NCBI RefSeq assembly: GCF_905220365.1
Contig: NC_061125.1
Location: forward strand, 14,401,831 to 14,465,830
Source: Vanessa cardui
Taxonomy: Eukaryota; Arthropoda; Insecta; Lepidoptera; Nymphalidae
Length of the DNA: 64,000 nt
Direction: 5' to 3'
The translations under genes were made by a program, and so were the position numbers. Below are positions 33,301 through 48,300 of the stretch, one piece after another. Position 1 is the stretch's first letter, and the number at the start of each line of letters is the position of its first letter. The notes below the pieces were generated by a model that saw nothing but the letters and a program-made list of their open reading frames with translations, searched no databases and was not told the origin of the DNA.

Positions 33301-36300
33301 ACTAAAGTGAATACAAAAACAAAAACAAGAGTACTTTAATCATAAATTTTAGTTCTGTTTTATCAAAAAGAGGCGTCATATTTTATGATAGGTAGGCGGA
33401 CGAGCAAATGTTCTTCATGGCTACTTATCTGATTGCAAGTGGTCACCATCGCCGTAAGAAACAGTAACCGTACCATAAATCGCTAATACGCCACCAGTCT
33501 TTGGCAATAAGTTGGTATGTCCATTGCAGCTATGCTAACTTAGACACCCATCAAACCGAAACATATTAATATTGAGAACTACTGTTTGGCGGTAGAATAC
33601 CTGATGAGTGACTGATGAGTGATCCAGATGGACTTGCACAAAATCTTATAATACCACCGAGCAAAAATCTTTTGCATTAAATTATATTTATATTTGATTC
33701 ATCAGCCTTTGATTTACAGTTCGAGGTGAAGGAAGAGCAATATCATTTGTGCACTATAATGATATGTTTCGCGATAATTAACCCCACTTATCATTATCGC
33801 GGACAGAACATTAATTACCCAATAGCTAACTAATCGATATGTCATAAGCGTTTTCTTAGTGTTAAGAATGTCTGCTTTCATCATTAGCACCATTAAAAGC
33901 TACTCGACCAATTGCTCTTTCAACCATCAATTCACAGTTGACGTTTATTTACTGAGGTTCACCGTTAATTAACAAAACTTAAATCTGTACAACCTCCTTG
34001 GATAAATACTGCCGCGTTGTAATTAATATTCAACACTTACGAGTTTCGTTTGGGATGTCACTAATTAAATATAAGGTTATACCTCTCACGTGCTCGTAAA
34101 TAAAACATATTCTGTGGAACACATTAATTGAATAATAATCAAATTATTCATGGATTTTATGAATGTTGATGGTAGTATAACAAACGCGGATTGCATACAT
34201 AATGCTAATTTTAAATTGTTTACATTATATTAAAATATCCTTATATAATGTATTGGTATCGTGCGTGTTTTTTAACTATCAATTAATATCACATATGTTT
34301 AATTTTAATCGTTTTCAATAACCATTTGTATGGAACATAACATAACCAGGGAAAAAGACTTTAAATTCACATTGATAGTGTAGAAAATGGGGGTTTTTGA
34401 ATCAGTAGGGTAATATTGACTTATGAACAAACAAATCGAAAAAATAGTGAACAACTGTTGGACTCCAACTACACGCATACTAGTAAAGAAGGGCGATTGT
34501 AAAGTGTATCTGCCACGCACACTAAGAAAAAAATTGGATTGATTATATAAGATCGATTCTATATATATATACATAAATAATCAATATGCATACTTATTGT
34601 GAAATGACATGGTCTTACATACAAGTCTTGCAACTATTGGTTTCGACGTTGCCCCCGTAACGCGCCAATAGCGACTTTATGACGAAGAGATACGGGTGCG
34701 ACATAGATCAGGCATGATTACGGAAATTGAACCCTGATCCAAAAACCTTGTGTATACATAATATTTCCTATAAATTCGCTAATGAAAAAATCATGCATAA
34801 GGAGTAATAAATTAAAAAGTATAGGTTTTGTTGATTTTGTTAGTAACGCCATATAGAACTTCAAGAACTTTCTACTTCGAATTCTGTTATGATAATGATG
34901 GTGATGTTGTCTTTAATGATTTTGGCCAATCGCAAAGGAGACCAGAAATAAAAAAAAGATCTAAAGTAACAGCCTGTAAATTACCCACTGCTGGACTAAG
35001 GCGCCTTCTTCCATAAAGGAGAGAGCTTGGAACATATTCCACGCTGTTCCAATGCGGGTTGGTGGAATGCACATGTGGCAGAATTCGTGGCAGAACCGCC
35101 GAGCACGAGATGTATTATAAACACAAATTAAGCACATATATATAGTGGTGCTTGCCAGGGTTTGAACCTGAAATCATCGATTAAGATGCACGCGTTCTAA
35201 CCACTAGGCCATCTCAGCTCAATCAGAGCAGAAATCTGTGCTGGATAAATTGTTGTGCACAAATATGTGCGCCAATACATGTTGATGGAACGACAAATTC
35301 GACAGCTTTAAATTGTTGCATAGGATTATCGGTTTAACATGCTTCACGATTCACGAATTGTACTTTATCGGTTTGACTTGGGGCTTGAACCTAAAACCTC
35401 CGAATCTGCGGCTTTATATTTAGCCACTAAATCAAAAAGACAGAAGACTATATCCCACTACCAACAATAATGAAATTTATCACACCCACATTATAGCTTA
35501 TAGAAGCGCATCGATAAAGTTAAGCGCGGATAAATCCGCGTGGATCAGCTAATGTTTCGCTATAAATGATGGATTGAATTTGATTTCAGCGATAAGGCAT
35601 TAAATCTGTAAGCAACGAGCGATGCCTATAATCTTTATATTCATTGGCGATATCCTAAGCTAATGTTTATTCAATGCAAAATTACGTCAATAATTTTTCA
35701 CGCTTACGTACAAGCACATGTTAATGTTCAAAATCATCATCCTCAATTTGTCAAGGTATAAAAATTGGTATTAGATTTGAATTACTGTTTTGTTGACGTC
35801 ATAATAAAGTATATACTATTACATATCATTTATTGGTTGAAACATTTATATTTGAACAGTAAATGGGTTTGTACAATTTTAAAAATTAATAGTAGTATCC
35901 GTATTTTGAATTAATATTTTGTTGAGTGTCCTTTATTCGTAACTCTACCATTTATTCCTACATAATCGAAATTGATGATTTTTAACTTTCTCAAAACAAC
36001 TAAATTTCGTATATTTATAAGAAACTACAAATAATTAGTATAGCTCTCGTTCAAGGCCTTTGATAAAGAGGTCACACTATGTCAAAAATTTTAAAAATCT
36101 TTGCCAAATTTCGCTAATGGAATGTATAACTTGAATATTCTAATTTCCATAACGTTATCTATCGAGTTCTTGCGATGTTTGGACAAAATTTGTTTCTCAT
36201 CAATGGGGAACATGTCCGGCGCATCCTAATAAAACCTTACATATTGAAATTGAAAGACTAACGTCTAGTTAATGTTCAGTCTCAATTAGCTTTGATCTAA

Positions 36301-39300
36301 ATCTCCATTAGTTGTCTATGCCATCATCACATTCTATAGACCAATGAACATTCAGATAAAAGTGAAATTAGTTAATCTGACTTTGATCAGCATTTCAACC
36401 AGAGCTTAACGATGTAATCATGAGATTAATATTGTTGTCGTTAGTTACTCGAAAGTTAGCTCTTAGGTAATAAATTTTGTAGTTTAAATAAATATTTAAT
36501 GGCCTAGCGATGGCAAAGCAAATAGTTTTGTCGCCCATTTAGCTTAAAATATTTGCGCGCCCGAAACCTGTTATAATATCGTATTGAATATTTGAACTTG
36601 GTGTTTAATTTATATACAGATTGTTTAAGTTTGCTTACGTTATTTTTTTAATTACTTTGGAGATATTTCAACTATTTGTAATTTGAAGGTGCGTCTGATT
36701 TTATTAACATAGGCTGTTTAATGAAGGAATACATATTGAGGAATCTTGTTAGTGTAAAATTTTAATGAAGTTCTGCCACATGTAACAACTAATAAGTATT
36801 GTAGTAGCGTGATAATATGAATATGATACATAATTTCTCCTTAAACGGAGAATATTTGCTCAACCATGTATAATTTTAGGCTGCTATTGCATTCTGGGTT
36901 CTAATTTAAATTTTATCATTCTGTATAAATCGAGTCATGTTCAAAAATTGTTTATTACCAAATAAATGAAATTATTATTATTATATTCAATTGCTTACTA
37001 GACGATTCTCTAATTGAGGATCGTTAATTTACTTTACTCACTAAGTGGTCGGGCTTTCTGTATATCTGTCTGGTGATTTATCAATGATTCAACCATTAAA
37101 TATTATTTTCAAAATAAATAGGTTGGTAGCCGAATGGATTAAGCACGTGCTTTCTTAGGAAAATCTTATCTAATTTCATTCATTCTATTAGAGCACCATT
37201 CATATCCTTAATTTGTGTTTATAATAATTAATTTAAGTTGAAAACTTAATTAATACGTAGGGCTTTGTGCATGACCGCGTGGGTAGGTACTACCCACTCA
37301 TTAGATATTCCACCGCCAAACAACAGTACTTGGAATTGTTATATTCAGGTTTGAAAGGTGAGTGAGCCATCTTATTTCCCAAGATTTATGGCGCATTTGC
37401 AATGAAAGGTTAAGTTAATGTTTCTTACGGCTTTTGTCTATAGGCTGTCGTGACCACTTACCATCATGTGGCCCATATGCTCGTCCGCCAAGCAATAGTA
37501 TAAAAAGGTATACAATGATTATATTCTTTGAGATCTATTTTATTGTACTAGGTGCTAACAAACCGTTAGCAAGTGAAAAGGTTGAAATATATATGGTTGT
37601 GAAAAAATTCTCAGTAAAAGGTAAACAATATATTTTTTGGGTACCGTTCGTTTGTATTCCATACTCGTTTGTATCGCTGAGTATTCGATTCCTGGAACAC
37701 AAATTTCTCCTTTCAAATCTCTTTCCCTTTGAGGTACAAACGATTTTAAATGCTTTACAAACCTATATAATAATGTTACACCTAATTTTGACACAGTTTC
37801 GTTCTTATTGGCGAAATACATCGAAACTCCGTAATCGTCACTAATTACCTTCTAAAGACTTACTTGGTACAACTTATTTTGAAACTAACATTTTAATGAC
37901 ATAAAATTTTAATTTAAGATATACAGGGTTATTGGTAACTCGACGTATATCCGTTAGGAGGTAGGTGATAGGGGTGACTATTTGCAATAATTTTAACCCC
38001 CATATGCATGATCCAAAAGTGAACCATTTTTGAGTTATCACGTTTTTTAGCTTTTTTCAAAATTTGTCAAAAATGAAACTTCAAAAATTTATTTAGAAAA
38101 AAATGTCAATAAAATATTTTTTTTCTTCTGATTTATAAAAACGAATAAACACTGAATATTTGTGAATATTAAACAATTATTATCAGCCCAAATTTAAAAA
38201 TGTATAATAATATTAAAAATATGAAAGTTATTCTAATTGTCTGTCCCTCTATCGTTCTTGCACGACCAACCGTTGAACCGAATTTGATGAAATTTGGTAT
38301 GAAAGAAACTTGAACTCTGAGAAAGGACATCAGTTATTTTCCTGACACATGACAACCAACGCCCTAAAACGCGAGCAAAACCACGAGCCACTACTAGTAT
38401 TAAATATAACTTTAGCACTCAAGAGTTAGTTAGTTGTCGTTGTCTATAGAATTATAATTCTGATTGCAACATCGCGTGTCTGAGTGCTATTATAGTCGCG
38501 AAAGACAATTGGAACAGTATTGTATTTTTAATTTAAACAGATTCTCTTTCGTCATGAAAATAAATTACTTAATAATACTTTCTTTGTAAATTCATCAACT
38601 TTTTCGAAAAAATAAAAAGCCTTTTGATGTTTATTGTAACGCTTGAAAACATAATGCATTGTTTCTTTGAAGTAAATAAGTCAAGAGGAAATTGAAAGGT
38701 ATATATAAGAAAATAATAAAAACTCTTTTGCTTGTAAGGCTGCTTATTTTGTTCCTGTGTTAGTAGAGTGAGCTAATTTAACAGGCACTGCGTAAATTTC
38801 ACTGTCCAAAGTTGGTTATGTAAGAAATTCTTAAAATATTATCTCAACATCATGACTATTTGTCTGTCCGTCCGCTTGCAGACAAAAAATAAAAACAGCA
38901 AATTTGTAGCATGCCTACATTTTACAGCCAAAGTAAATTTAAAGAAAGTAATACTGCAAAGACCACTTAAATTGTTTGGTTTATTAAAGATTTATAATAA
39001 TATATAAAGTACAGGATAAAGCCTGTAAATATTACAGTGACGACGCTGGTCTAATGATGCTTGGTTGATAAACATGTGGAAGAATTTGATACTTTAGTGA
39101 AAATTATAAACAGTCAGGTATTCTTACGAAGGTATATAATATTATCCCTGAGCACGAGCACGACTGACTGACTGTTTTTTTAAACCCGCGACCATCGGCT
39201 AAAATGAATGCGTTCCGTCCACTTTAGCAAGCCACCTCGGTTCTTAAGCATAATATATTTTAATATATTTTAAATATATACATACCTTAAAAATTATTCA

Positions 39301-42300
39301 TCGATATTGAACGAATATAAATGATATCAACTCGGCTGGATTAAAGGAAGATTATCTACAGAAACAGAACTCGCTACTTTAATAACGGCACGCAAAAATA
39401 TTAACGTAAGAATTACTACAGCAATCGATACAATTTCAAAGCCGCAGCCCAGGTTCTTCTACTAAAAAACCTTAATATTTTCCATTCGTCTATTACGTGT
39501 TACACAAAGTAATTATATCGTGTAATTGTGTATGACTGTAGGTCATGGAAACGTATAATCTTACGCATATTGTTAGATCACAATAAGTTTTTATGATAAT
39601 TATAATACTTGTTTTATTAAAAAATATATACGTAAAACTATAGATATGTAGAATCTCGTCATATTGGAGAATATATAGATAAATAAATATGAGACAACAT
39701 CACATACATTACTCTGATCCCATATATAAGTAGCTAAAGCACTTGTGTTATGGACAATCAGAAGTAACGACGGTATCACAAATACCCAGACCTAAGACAA
39801 CATAGAAAACTAATGATAATCTACATCGACTCAGCCGGGAATCGAACCCAGGACCTCGGAGTGGCGTACCCATGGAAACCGGTGTACACACCACTCGACC
39901 ACGGAGGTCGTCCATATGTATATAAGTATATGTACATAGATATAGATTTATGATAGTGTGTGTGCGTGTGTGTGTGTCTTTTCACTAGAAGCTTCCTTGT
40001 GAAGTTTATTTGAATAAAATTGATTTGATTTTTTTTAAATTGAAATTGTACCTACCCAGATGGACTTATAAAGAAGCCCTACCTATTAAGGTATACCATC
40101 TTATAAAGAAACTTTAACTTACCAAGGAAAGTAAAGTAGGACTTATAAGCTTCCTAGATACGAGCAAACAATACTGCTAGCCGATATTAACATTTCCCTA
40201 GAAATGTAACAACTATTACTTAACGCGATACGGGACTTGAACCCGAAACGTTAGAAGTTGCGGTCACATAAGTTAACAACTCGACGGACGAGTTAGACAA
40301 CGATGTAATATACGGAACGCATAAATAACCCGATTAGAAACCAATGCACGTTAAGGATAAAACGACCAAGATCGGTAAGTCAGCTCTTGAACTACTTCGA
40401 GGATAATTTTATGACCACTCTATTTTGTAGTGATAATATCAACTTAAATATAAGTTTCGTTCTTAATAAACGCAAGGTTAACACTGTCTAAGAATAAATT
40501 ATAAACTGTGTTTTAATGGCTAATTACAAGGAAATGTTTTTACATACATAATACCGGTAGACAAAAAAATATGTGTTGTTTTTATGTAGAGATTTGCATA
40601 TTAATTTTGCTATAGTTTCAATATATACGGATTTAATCAGTTGTTGTTTTTGGATATAGTTGTTGTTGTACGGTTCCTGGATTGTTGTGTGTGGGTTTTT
40701 AATGTTTGTCTACATATTAATAATCATGTAATATTTTATGTAAGAGTTTTTATGTAGAGTAATAATTATCAAGTTAACTTTAAAATTTGTCATGGAAATA
40801 ACTCACAGGGTTTTGGGTAGGAGGCGGTTAGCTTGAGACCTTAAGCCGCCTGAAGCTCCTTGATTCGCATCTTGATGTAATTACATTGTATAATTATATA
40901 TGACATCCTTTATTGACCCACTGTCGACAGCTGGTAGATACACATTTTTTTCTCGCTGGAAAAACGCTTTATGCGCTTCCCCCACGTGATGGAAAGCCCC
41001 CCCCCCCCTTTTGTTACTTCCCGGTTTTGTCGACGCCGAGTGCGCTAGGTCCACCAGGTTTACCCACTAAAAAACCAGCGGTACCGTCTTTCGGCGGGCG
41101 CCACGGGATCGCTTACGTATGCTACCGTGACATCTTATAGATACACATTCGGCAACAATGCACGAAATCACCTTTAATTATGAGAACTCATTGATTGTCA
41201 CCCGGTCTTGAACCCTCAATCTCTGCTTAAGACGCCTTTGTTTTAGCCACCGTACAATCTTGTTTATTGAATTTATACAACAAGTGTTTCTTGGAATAAT
41301 TTGTATTCAAAACAAATAGGGTATTAATATTATAATAGTATTGCGTCTTATGTTGCATGTGTGTAGAACACGACAATTTTGTTTTTGTTTACTTCCTATA
41401 GACGTTTCGATTCATTTATATTTTAAGAAATAAACATTATCAATATTATTACTTCATACATATTTCCAATCGATTGCCTATTTTGCTTCAATAACAGCTG
41501 TAGACACATATAAAACAATTATTACTATATTTATATTAATATTAATAATTAACATTCTCGCCTTATGCCTCCACTGGTGACAGAGGTTGGTTCTTTTTTA
41601 GCCTAGATGATCAGAATTGCGATTCAACGGAGAAATACTACTAGTATTCTTGCCAAATTCCACGCGGTCAAGATTTAAACAGTAATTATTTTACATTCAT
41701 ACTTGTATATTTTTGTACTTGATGCTATTAAATTTAACACACCCATTTATCAGACATTCTACCGCTAAACACAATACGCAATATTGTTGTGTTCTGGTTT
41801 GAAGGGTGAGTGAGCCAGTGTAACTACAAGGGACATAGCATCTTAGTTCCCAAGGTTGGTGGCGCATTGACGATGTAAGGAATAGTTAATATATTTCTTA
41901 CAGCGTCATTGTCTATGGGTGATGATGACCACTGATATATATGAGCCACCATCAGGTGGCTCATATGCTCGTCCGCCAACCTATTCCATAAAATAAAATA
42001 AAAATATGTTAATTAATAAATTTCTTATGATAAAAATATTAAAAAAAAACTATAATAAATGCATTACTTGTAATTCGATTGTCTGTTTCCTATAATGAAC
42101 AGAAATCAAGGAAAAATATCCTATAACCCATCGCAGCCTCTCATGTGGTGTGTACAAGGGGCTGATCTTGGCTTAAGCGTAGGAGGATACTGCTACAAAA
42201 GTGTTCCCCCTTGATATCAATCTGTTGGTTGTAAGAGGCTGAGGGTATATTTGTTAAGTGCATCCTATCGAACAATCAAAGCGAAAATTTTGAGAACGGC

Positions 42301-45300
42301 CGTTTCAAAAGTATTGAAAGTATCCTTAAATACTCGAGCTGGTAGGACATTTTATGGCTGTGGAACTCTAGCTTATCTCTTCACCATACAGCTTATAACA
42401 TAATCCAATCCCAAATAAGCTGCTTAAAGGTAACCTGGTATTAAGCATTGCCTTTCATCTGCACACTTTCAGGTGAGGAGAAACAGCAACATAAAGTTTC
42501 TCATATATATAAAATTAGTATTATTGTGTTAGTTACTTTGCGTTCAACGTACCGTATAGTTTTTATGTACTTACGTCGTTTTCATTACAATTACAATTTT
42601 TTTAACAACTATTAATTCTATTGTGTTATAAATTTTGACGGCTAGTGATACAAAGTATCATAGCAGCGAGTTGAAGGTGTGTATGATGAACGAATGAACG
42701 ATATCAGATAAATTTTATTTATTGTAATTTAATATTAAGTCATAATAGCTTCTTAGTTCTTATGTAATTATTATTTTCGTAGAAAATTTGTTACATTACG
42801 TTGAGTTTAGCAAACTTTAAGTCTGACTTGTCTGTTTATACATATTCATACATATACGTTGCAACTGTATTTAAACGCAGTAAATGACGTCATCGTATTT
42901 GTACTTACTTCATAAATTCGTATTATTTCATTATTAAATTTAAATCTGTTTATCTTATAAAAACGACGTTCATGGAAAATATTGAACTAAACACAAGCAT
43001 ATAGTTGAATAGTGGTCAAAATAATAAGCTTTTGTTTTATATGCATATAGTAATTTTTTTTTTCTCATTTTGACATATCGCGTGAGTCACTATTAAATCT
43101 CGCGACATTAAATTTATTACGTGTTTGGATTAGTGGTTTAATTAAAAACATACATTTGGTATGTTCCAAACCCTCTTCTTTATAGAAGAGGGTTTACCTT
43201 GTACCTTTTTGTACCTTAGCCCAGTTATGGGTAATTTACATGCTGTTCCTTTACTACTTGTTACTTTACTTTACCAAGGTAGTAAACCTTGGTATAAAAT
43301 ATTTATTTTTTGATTCTCGTTAAAAGTAAAGAACATTTATACCGGAAGCGATTAAAATATAAAAATAATGTATAGAAATAATCTTTATTTTATATTATTG
43401 CGTCATTGAAAAATAATTATTTTATAATTGTTGTTTTTACTCTTGCGTTTATATCAAACAACGTTGATTTTAAACTTGAGTTTTTTTTATAAAATATGGT
43501 AGGTAAGTAGACATTGTCATATGAGTTACCGGATGATAAATGGTAACCAGCGGTTATATATATATATATATATTGGCGTTATAATAAAAAATATGGGAAC
43601 TAAGATATCCCTTGAACTTGAAACCACACAAGTTCCCTCACCTATCAAGCCTTAACACATCAACAATATATTATTATCTAGCGACCCACTCAGACTTCGC
43701 ATGGGTGCAATGATGATAATAAATATACTACAGAATTTGTTTAAGTACAATATCACGTTAGAAACTAAAATGATGTGTTTCTTTACTATATTGTCCATGT
43801 ATTATATACATAAACCTTACTCTCGAAAAAATGCATCAAAATCCGTTGCGTAATTTTAAAGATCTAAGCATACGTAGGAAGACACAGCGGTAAACAAGAT
43901 TGTTTTATACTATGTAATGATAATCATTAAATATTGCTGTTTGGCCGAAGGATTTGTAATGAATGAATACCTACCTAAATGGGATTGTACATCGATAAAA
44001 TCCTAAAACCTAAATCTACTATAGTTTTTTAAATAAATACTATTTATACATTTTTTATTCGGACATTATTAATATATTAGTCTGCCATCTGGCTTAGCAT
44101 AATATTTAATCTGTGCTTGATAGACGCGCTGAGCGTTTTCTATCGACTGTATCACGGTGAGTGCTCTGAGTACTTATTCTATTGCGCTCAAGGAAATACA
44201 ACACTTTTCCTTTTCGTATCACCACCTAAAGAAATTGACCACCAGCACTGGTTCTCTTCATATAACATTTAAAAGGCATCTTACGAAGACGAACGCGGCT
44301 AGTACAGTTCATTCTTCCTGACATACTTTTCCGCTTTTGGTTTCCACTACCACTTACCATCAGGTGGACTGGAGTCATTTACCAACACGGATCATATAAA
44401 AAAGACTTCTACCAACAACAACAACAGCCTGTAAATTTCCCACTGCTGGGCTAAGGCCTCTCTCGTTGAGGAGAAGGTTTGATATTTCACTACGCTGTTC
44501 AAATGCGGGTTGGTGGAATACACATGTGGCAAAATTTCATTGAAATTAGACATATGCAGGTTTACTAACGATGTTTTCCATCACCGCCAAGTACGAGCTG
44601 AATTATAAACACAAATTAAGCACATGTATATTCAGCGGTGCTTGCCTGGGTTTGAACGCGCAGTCATCGGTTAAGATGCACGCGATCTAACCAGTGGACC
44701 ATCTCGGCTCTCTTCTACCAAACGAGTACTAAATTACTTTTATTTGCATTGTGGATTGACCCCGACCTTTTACATCACTGTCTTTGTTCAAACTTACACA
44801 ATGTTAAGTACAAGTGATCACGCTATACAATTATTACTGATGAACAAATCACCCGACTATTGAATATCCTATTGCATAGGGATGTGTTGAAATATGCAGT
44901 TTTGCGATTGTAACGCGTAAATTATATTACGTTAAATATGTGAAATATAACGATAATAAGTAACGTTAAAAATTTACCTGAGTAGACACAGACAATATAA
45001 ATAACGGCGTTAAGCCGATATTTTTCCTTTTAACCTTGATTCAAAAATATATAAAACAATGGCGGCAACTCTATCAATAGGTACCATTCTTTTTGAAATC
45101 TGTATGACACTGGTATATATGTGACACTTTTATCATAGTAGATGAATAAATATTATTTTAATTTATTTTTGCATATATTTTATTCTATTAACGGAATACC
45201 GTTACAATTTATTGAAATTATAGTATTATCAACAGCAATTTGACTTTTGCGTAACTATTGATTACAGAAATCCCGAATTTATAAATAATAGCTATAATTA

Positions 45301-48300
45301 TAAACATTTCATATATGTAACATATATGTCGATGTCCATTTTGCAGAATTTGAAATCAATAATGGAGCGTAAAATATTTAGTGATTTGCGACTTCTTTTT
45401 ATACATACCAATAAATAGAATACCACTACGTTGTTTCGCATTCCAATAAGCAATAATTACGAGGTAAATTTATACGAAATAAAAGAAATCATAGCGTACT
45501 TTGCTCGATATTATTTCAAAATCAATTAAAAAACGATTACCTATTAGTAATAAATATTGAGTATTTCCCGACTGAGTAATGCCTGTTTGACGTAATTATA
45601 ATGTTGATAAGTAATGAGTTACGTGTAATAATATATATACTTGTTCTATTTAATTGTAGAGTATTATAGATTAAAGCATCTGACAAAGAAATGGTTCTAT
45701 AACTAAATTAAAATATTAATGTTTTTACATTAAAATGTAAAAATATATAAAACATACAAAATCAAAATACACTTTATGCAAATAGGCTTTTTAAGAGACT
45801 TTTGAATTGTTATTATACAAACTATATTAAGTGAAGCTAACACGAATTCGGAATGCAGTTTCTACCAAGAAGAATCGGTAAGAATCACAGTAGTTAAACT
45901 TTTTTCAAAATTTAAAAGTACAGAATCATGCTAGTCCAATTGGATTACATATATATGTATATATTATTATATCATCCTATATGGAAGTCAAAAAGTATTG
46001 AATAATATGCAAGATATTTAAACTATAGTATTATGAATCAAAACAAATGTATTTTAATTAATTAAACTTTACACTAAAGCATTTTGAATCGTCAATATTT
46101 CTTCTTTACATCGTTTCGTCTATAGCGACTAGTCTAGAAATATATTTTATCAATATGCACAATAAATATTACATACAGATGCAATAAATACTTAGTGATT
46201 AGTTTTATACATTTATTCACTACAATATTCTGGAGTTTGGAAAATGTGTATGATCTATTTTTCCAAGATTCACAATAAATACATACTATATACATATGCA
46301 ATAAATACTTAGTTAGTGATTAGTTTTATATATTTATTCACTACAATATCATGGAGTCTGGGAATTCAAAATGTGTGCATTTGAGCAGATACAATTATGT
46401 GCGTATATGTTCTGCGTAGTTGCCTAATCTAAATTGAAATAAGCCACCGTGACCGAACTTGTTATTGTATCAAATTATTAGTTATTATTAACTTACCTAC
46501 GTCATTTGCAATACAGATCACTTAAATGTAATTTCATAAATAATTAATACAGCCTTTTTAATAAATATGAATGGAGACTTTTGAAAGAGTTTGCTTTTTT
46601 ATTTTTTTATTTACAATTGTGCTGTCCAAAGTAATTAATAATAATGTCCAAAGCATTGCTGGTGTAAGGCCTCCTCTTTTGTTTTAGGAGTTTTAGAGCT
46701 TATTACACCAATCTATGCCAATGAGAGTTAGATTGACTTGTGAAAGAACTTCAGTGAAATGAGACACGTGTAGTTTTCTTCACGATGTTTCAAGAATGTT
46801 CATGAATTTGAGTACATGAAAATTAAGTAGTTCTTGCTTGGGTTTGCAACCACAAACATCGGTTAAGATGCACCCATTCTAACAGGGAATTATCAGCTTT
46901 GATGTATATAGTGCTAGCAAGGCCTCAGTCTTCAAGTTTGATTCATACCAAATGTGGAAGAGCATCAGACAAGGGTTGCTTTTATATCCTGCAATCCTTG
47001 TCTGCTGAATGTATAATTATAATTTGATTACATCAATAAATCAATATTTGACAATATCACATTACTCTGATCCCAATGTAAGTAGCTAAAGCACTTGTGT
47101 TATAGACAATCATAAGTAACATTTTCACACATCACATCACAGTTGGAAGCCGGTGTGCACACTACTCCACAATGGAGGTCGTCGTAATTCAAATGATGTT
47201 GATTACATTTATGCCTATACTTTTGAGTTAAATGTAATATTTTATTTTACAAAAAATACTCCAACGCCGATTTTTAACAAAAAAGAATATTATTATAATT
47301 AGTTACTAGAACCAGAATACAACAAAATCCGACGTACAAAAATATTTATAACACAACAAAAGGATTTTCATTTATATAACCGAGCTTATCCATGGTAAGA
47401 CTGATTTTTTTTTATTAAAATCAAACCTTTTATTTTCATTATTTATTGTATTAAGTACTTTAGGAGATCCTTGGAATCTCAGTATAAGATTAAGTCTGAT
47501 TAATGAGAGAAAAATAAATAACAAAATAAATGATAAAATGATAAATGTTTGATTTTTTAAACGGCTCTTAATAAATAATATAATATAAGTAGGTTTATTC
47601 CTGGTATTAAGGAATTTATATTCTATAAAGTATAAAAATATATATAAAATACTAATTGATATATAAGAAAGAAAGACACTCCTCACTTAATATAGTTTTT
47701 TAAATGTCAATTTAAAATTGCTTGTAATTGCGTTCTTGGATAAAGTATATTTTGATTTTAAATAAATTCCCATACAAGTTTTTTAAGCCTAAGTCCGTCC
47801 GTAGGTCACAATCACTTTTTTCCGAAACTAAAAGAAGTATGCGGTTGAAACTTGGTAAGTATTGAGTATGGATTGTATGAATATCATTACGATTGTTATA
47901 CACAAAATAGTAAAAAAAATGTATTTTAGGGGCTACCCATACTCAAAAATCAACACATTTTTTCATCAGATCAATACGTAGCTATACGCTGCTACGGAAC
48001 ACTCTATAGGCAAGTCCGACTCGCTCTTAACTCAAGTCATTTCGAAATTTAAATTTAAAAGACTTTTTTCCGAATGACTTTTGATCCCTTGTTTTCCTTT
48101 TCCTTATGACGCTCAATAAACTCATTACATCACTAAAAATAATTTATTTTTATTTACGACTTCCTTACTCTTTTTATTTATTTAAAAAATGTCAACTGGG
48201 CAAAAACAATCATTAAAAAATATGATTTTAATTTTATTTTTCTGCTATAAAGTAAGGGTTATCGATATTGCCTTTTCAGCAGCAAACCATCTATTAATTA

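Noticed and set aside
37434..37844. 136-codon ORF in intron 1
   Set aside because: It starts in family B, shows no domain or codon structure and overlaps an opposite-strand ORF of similar length.
47372..47686. 104-codon hydrophobic ORF
   Set aside because: Composition is that of AT-rich DNA (Ile, Leu, Phe, Tyr, Asn) with no domain and no splice context.
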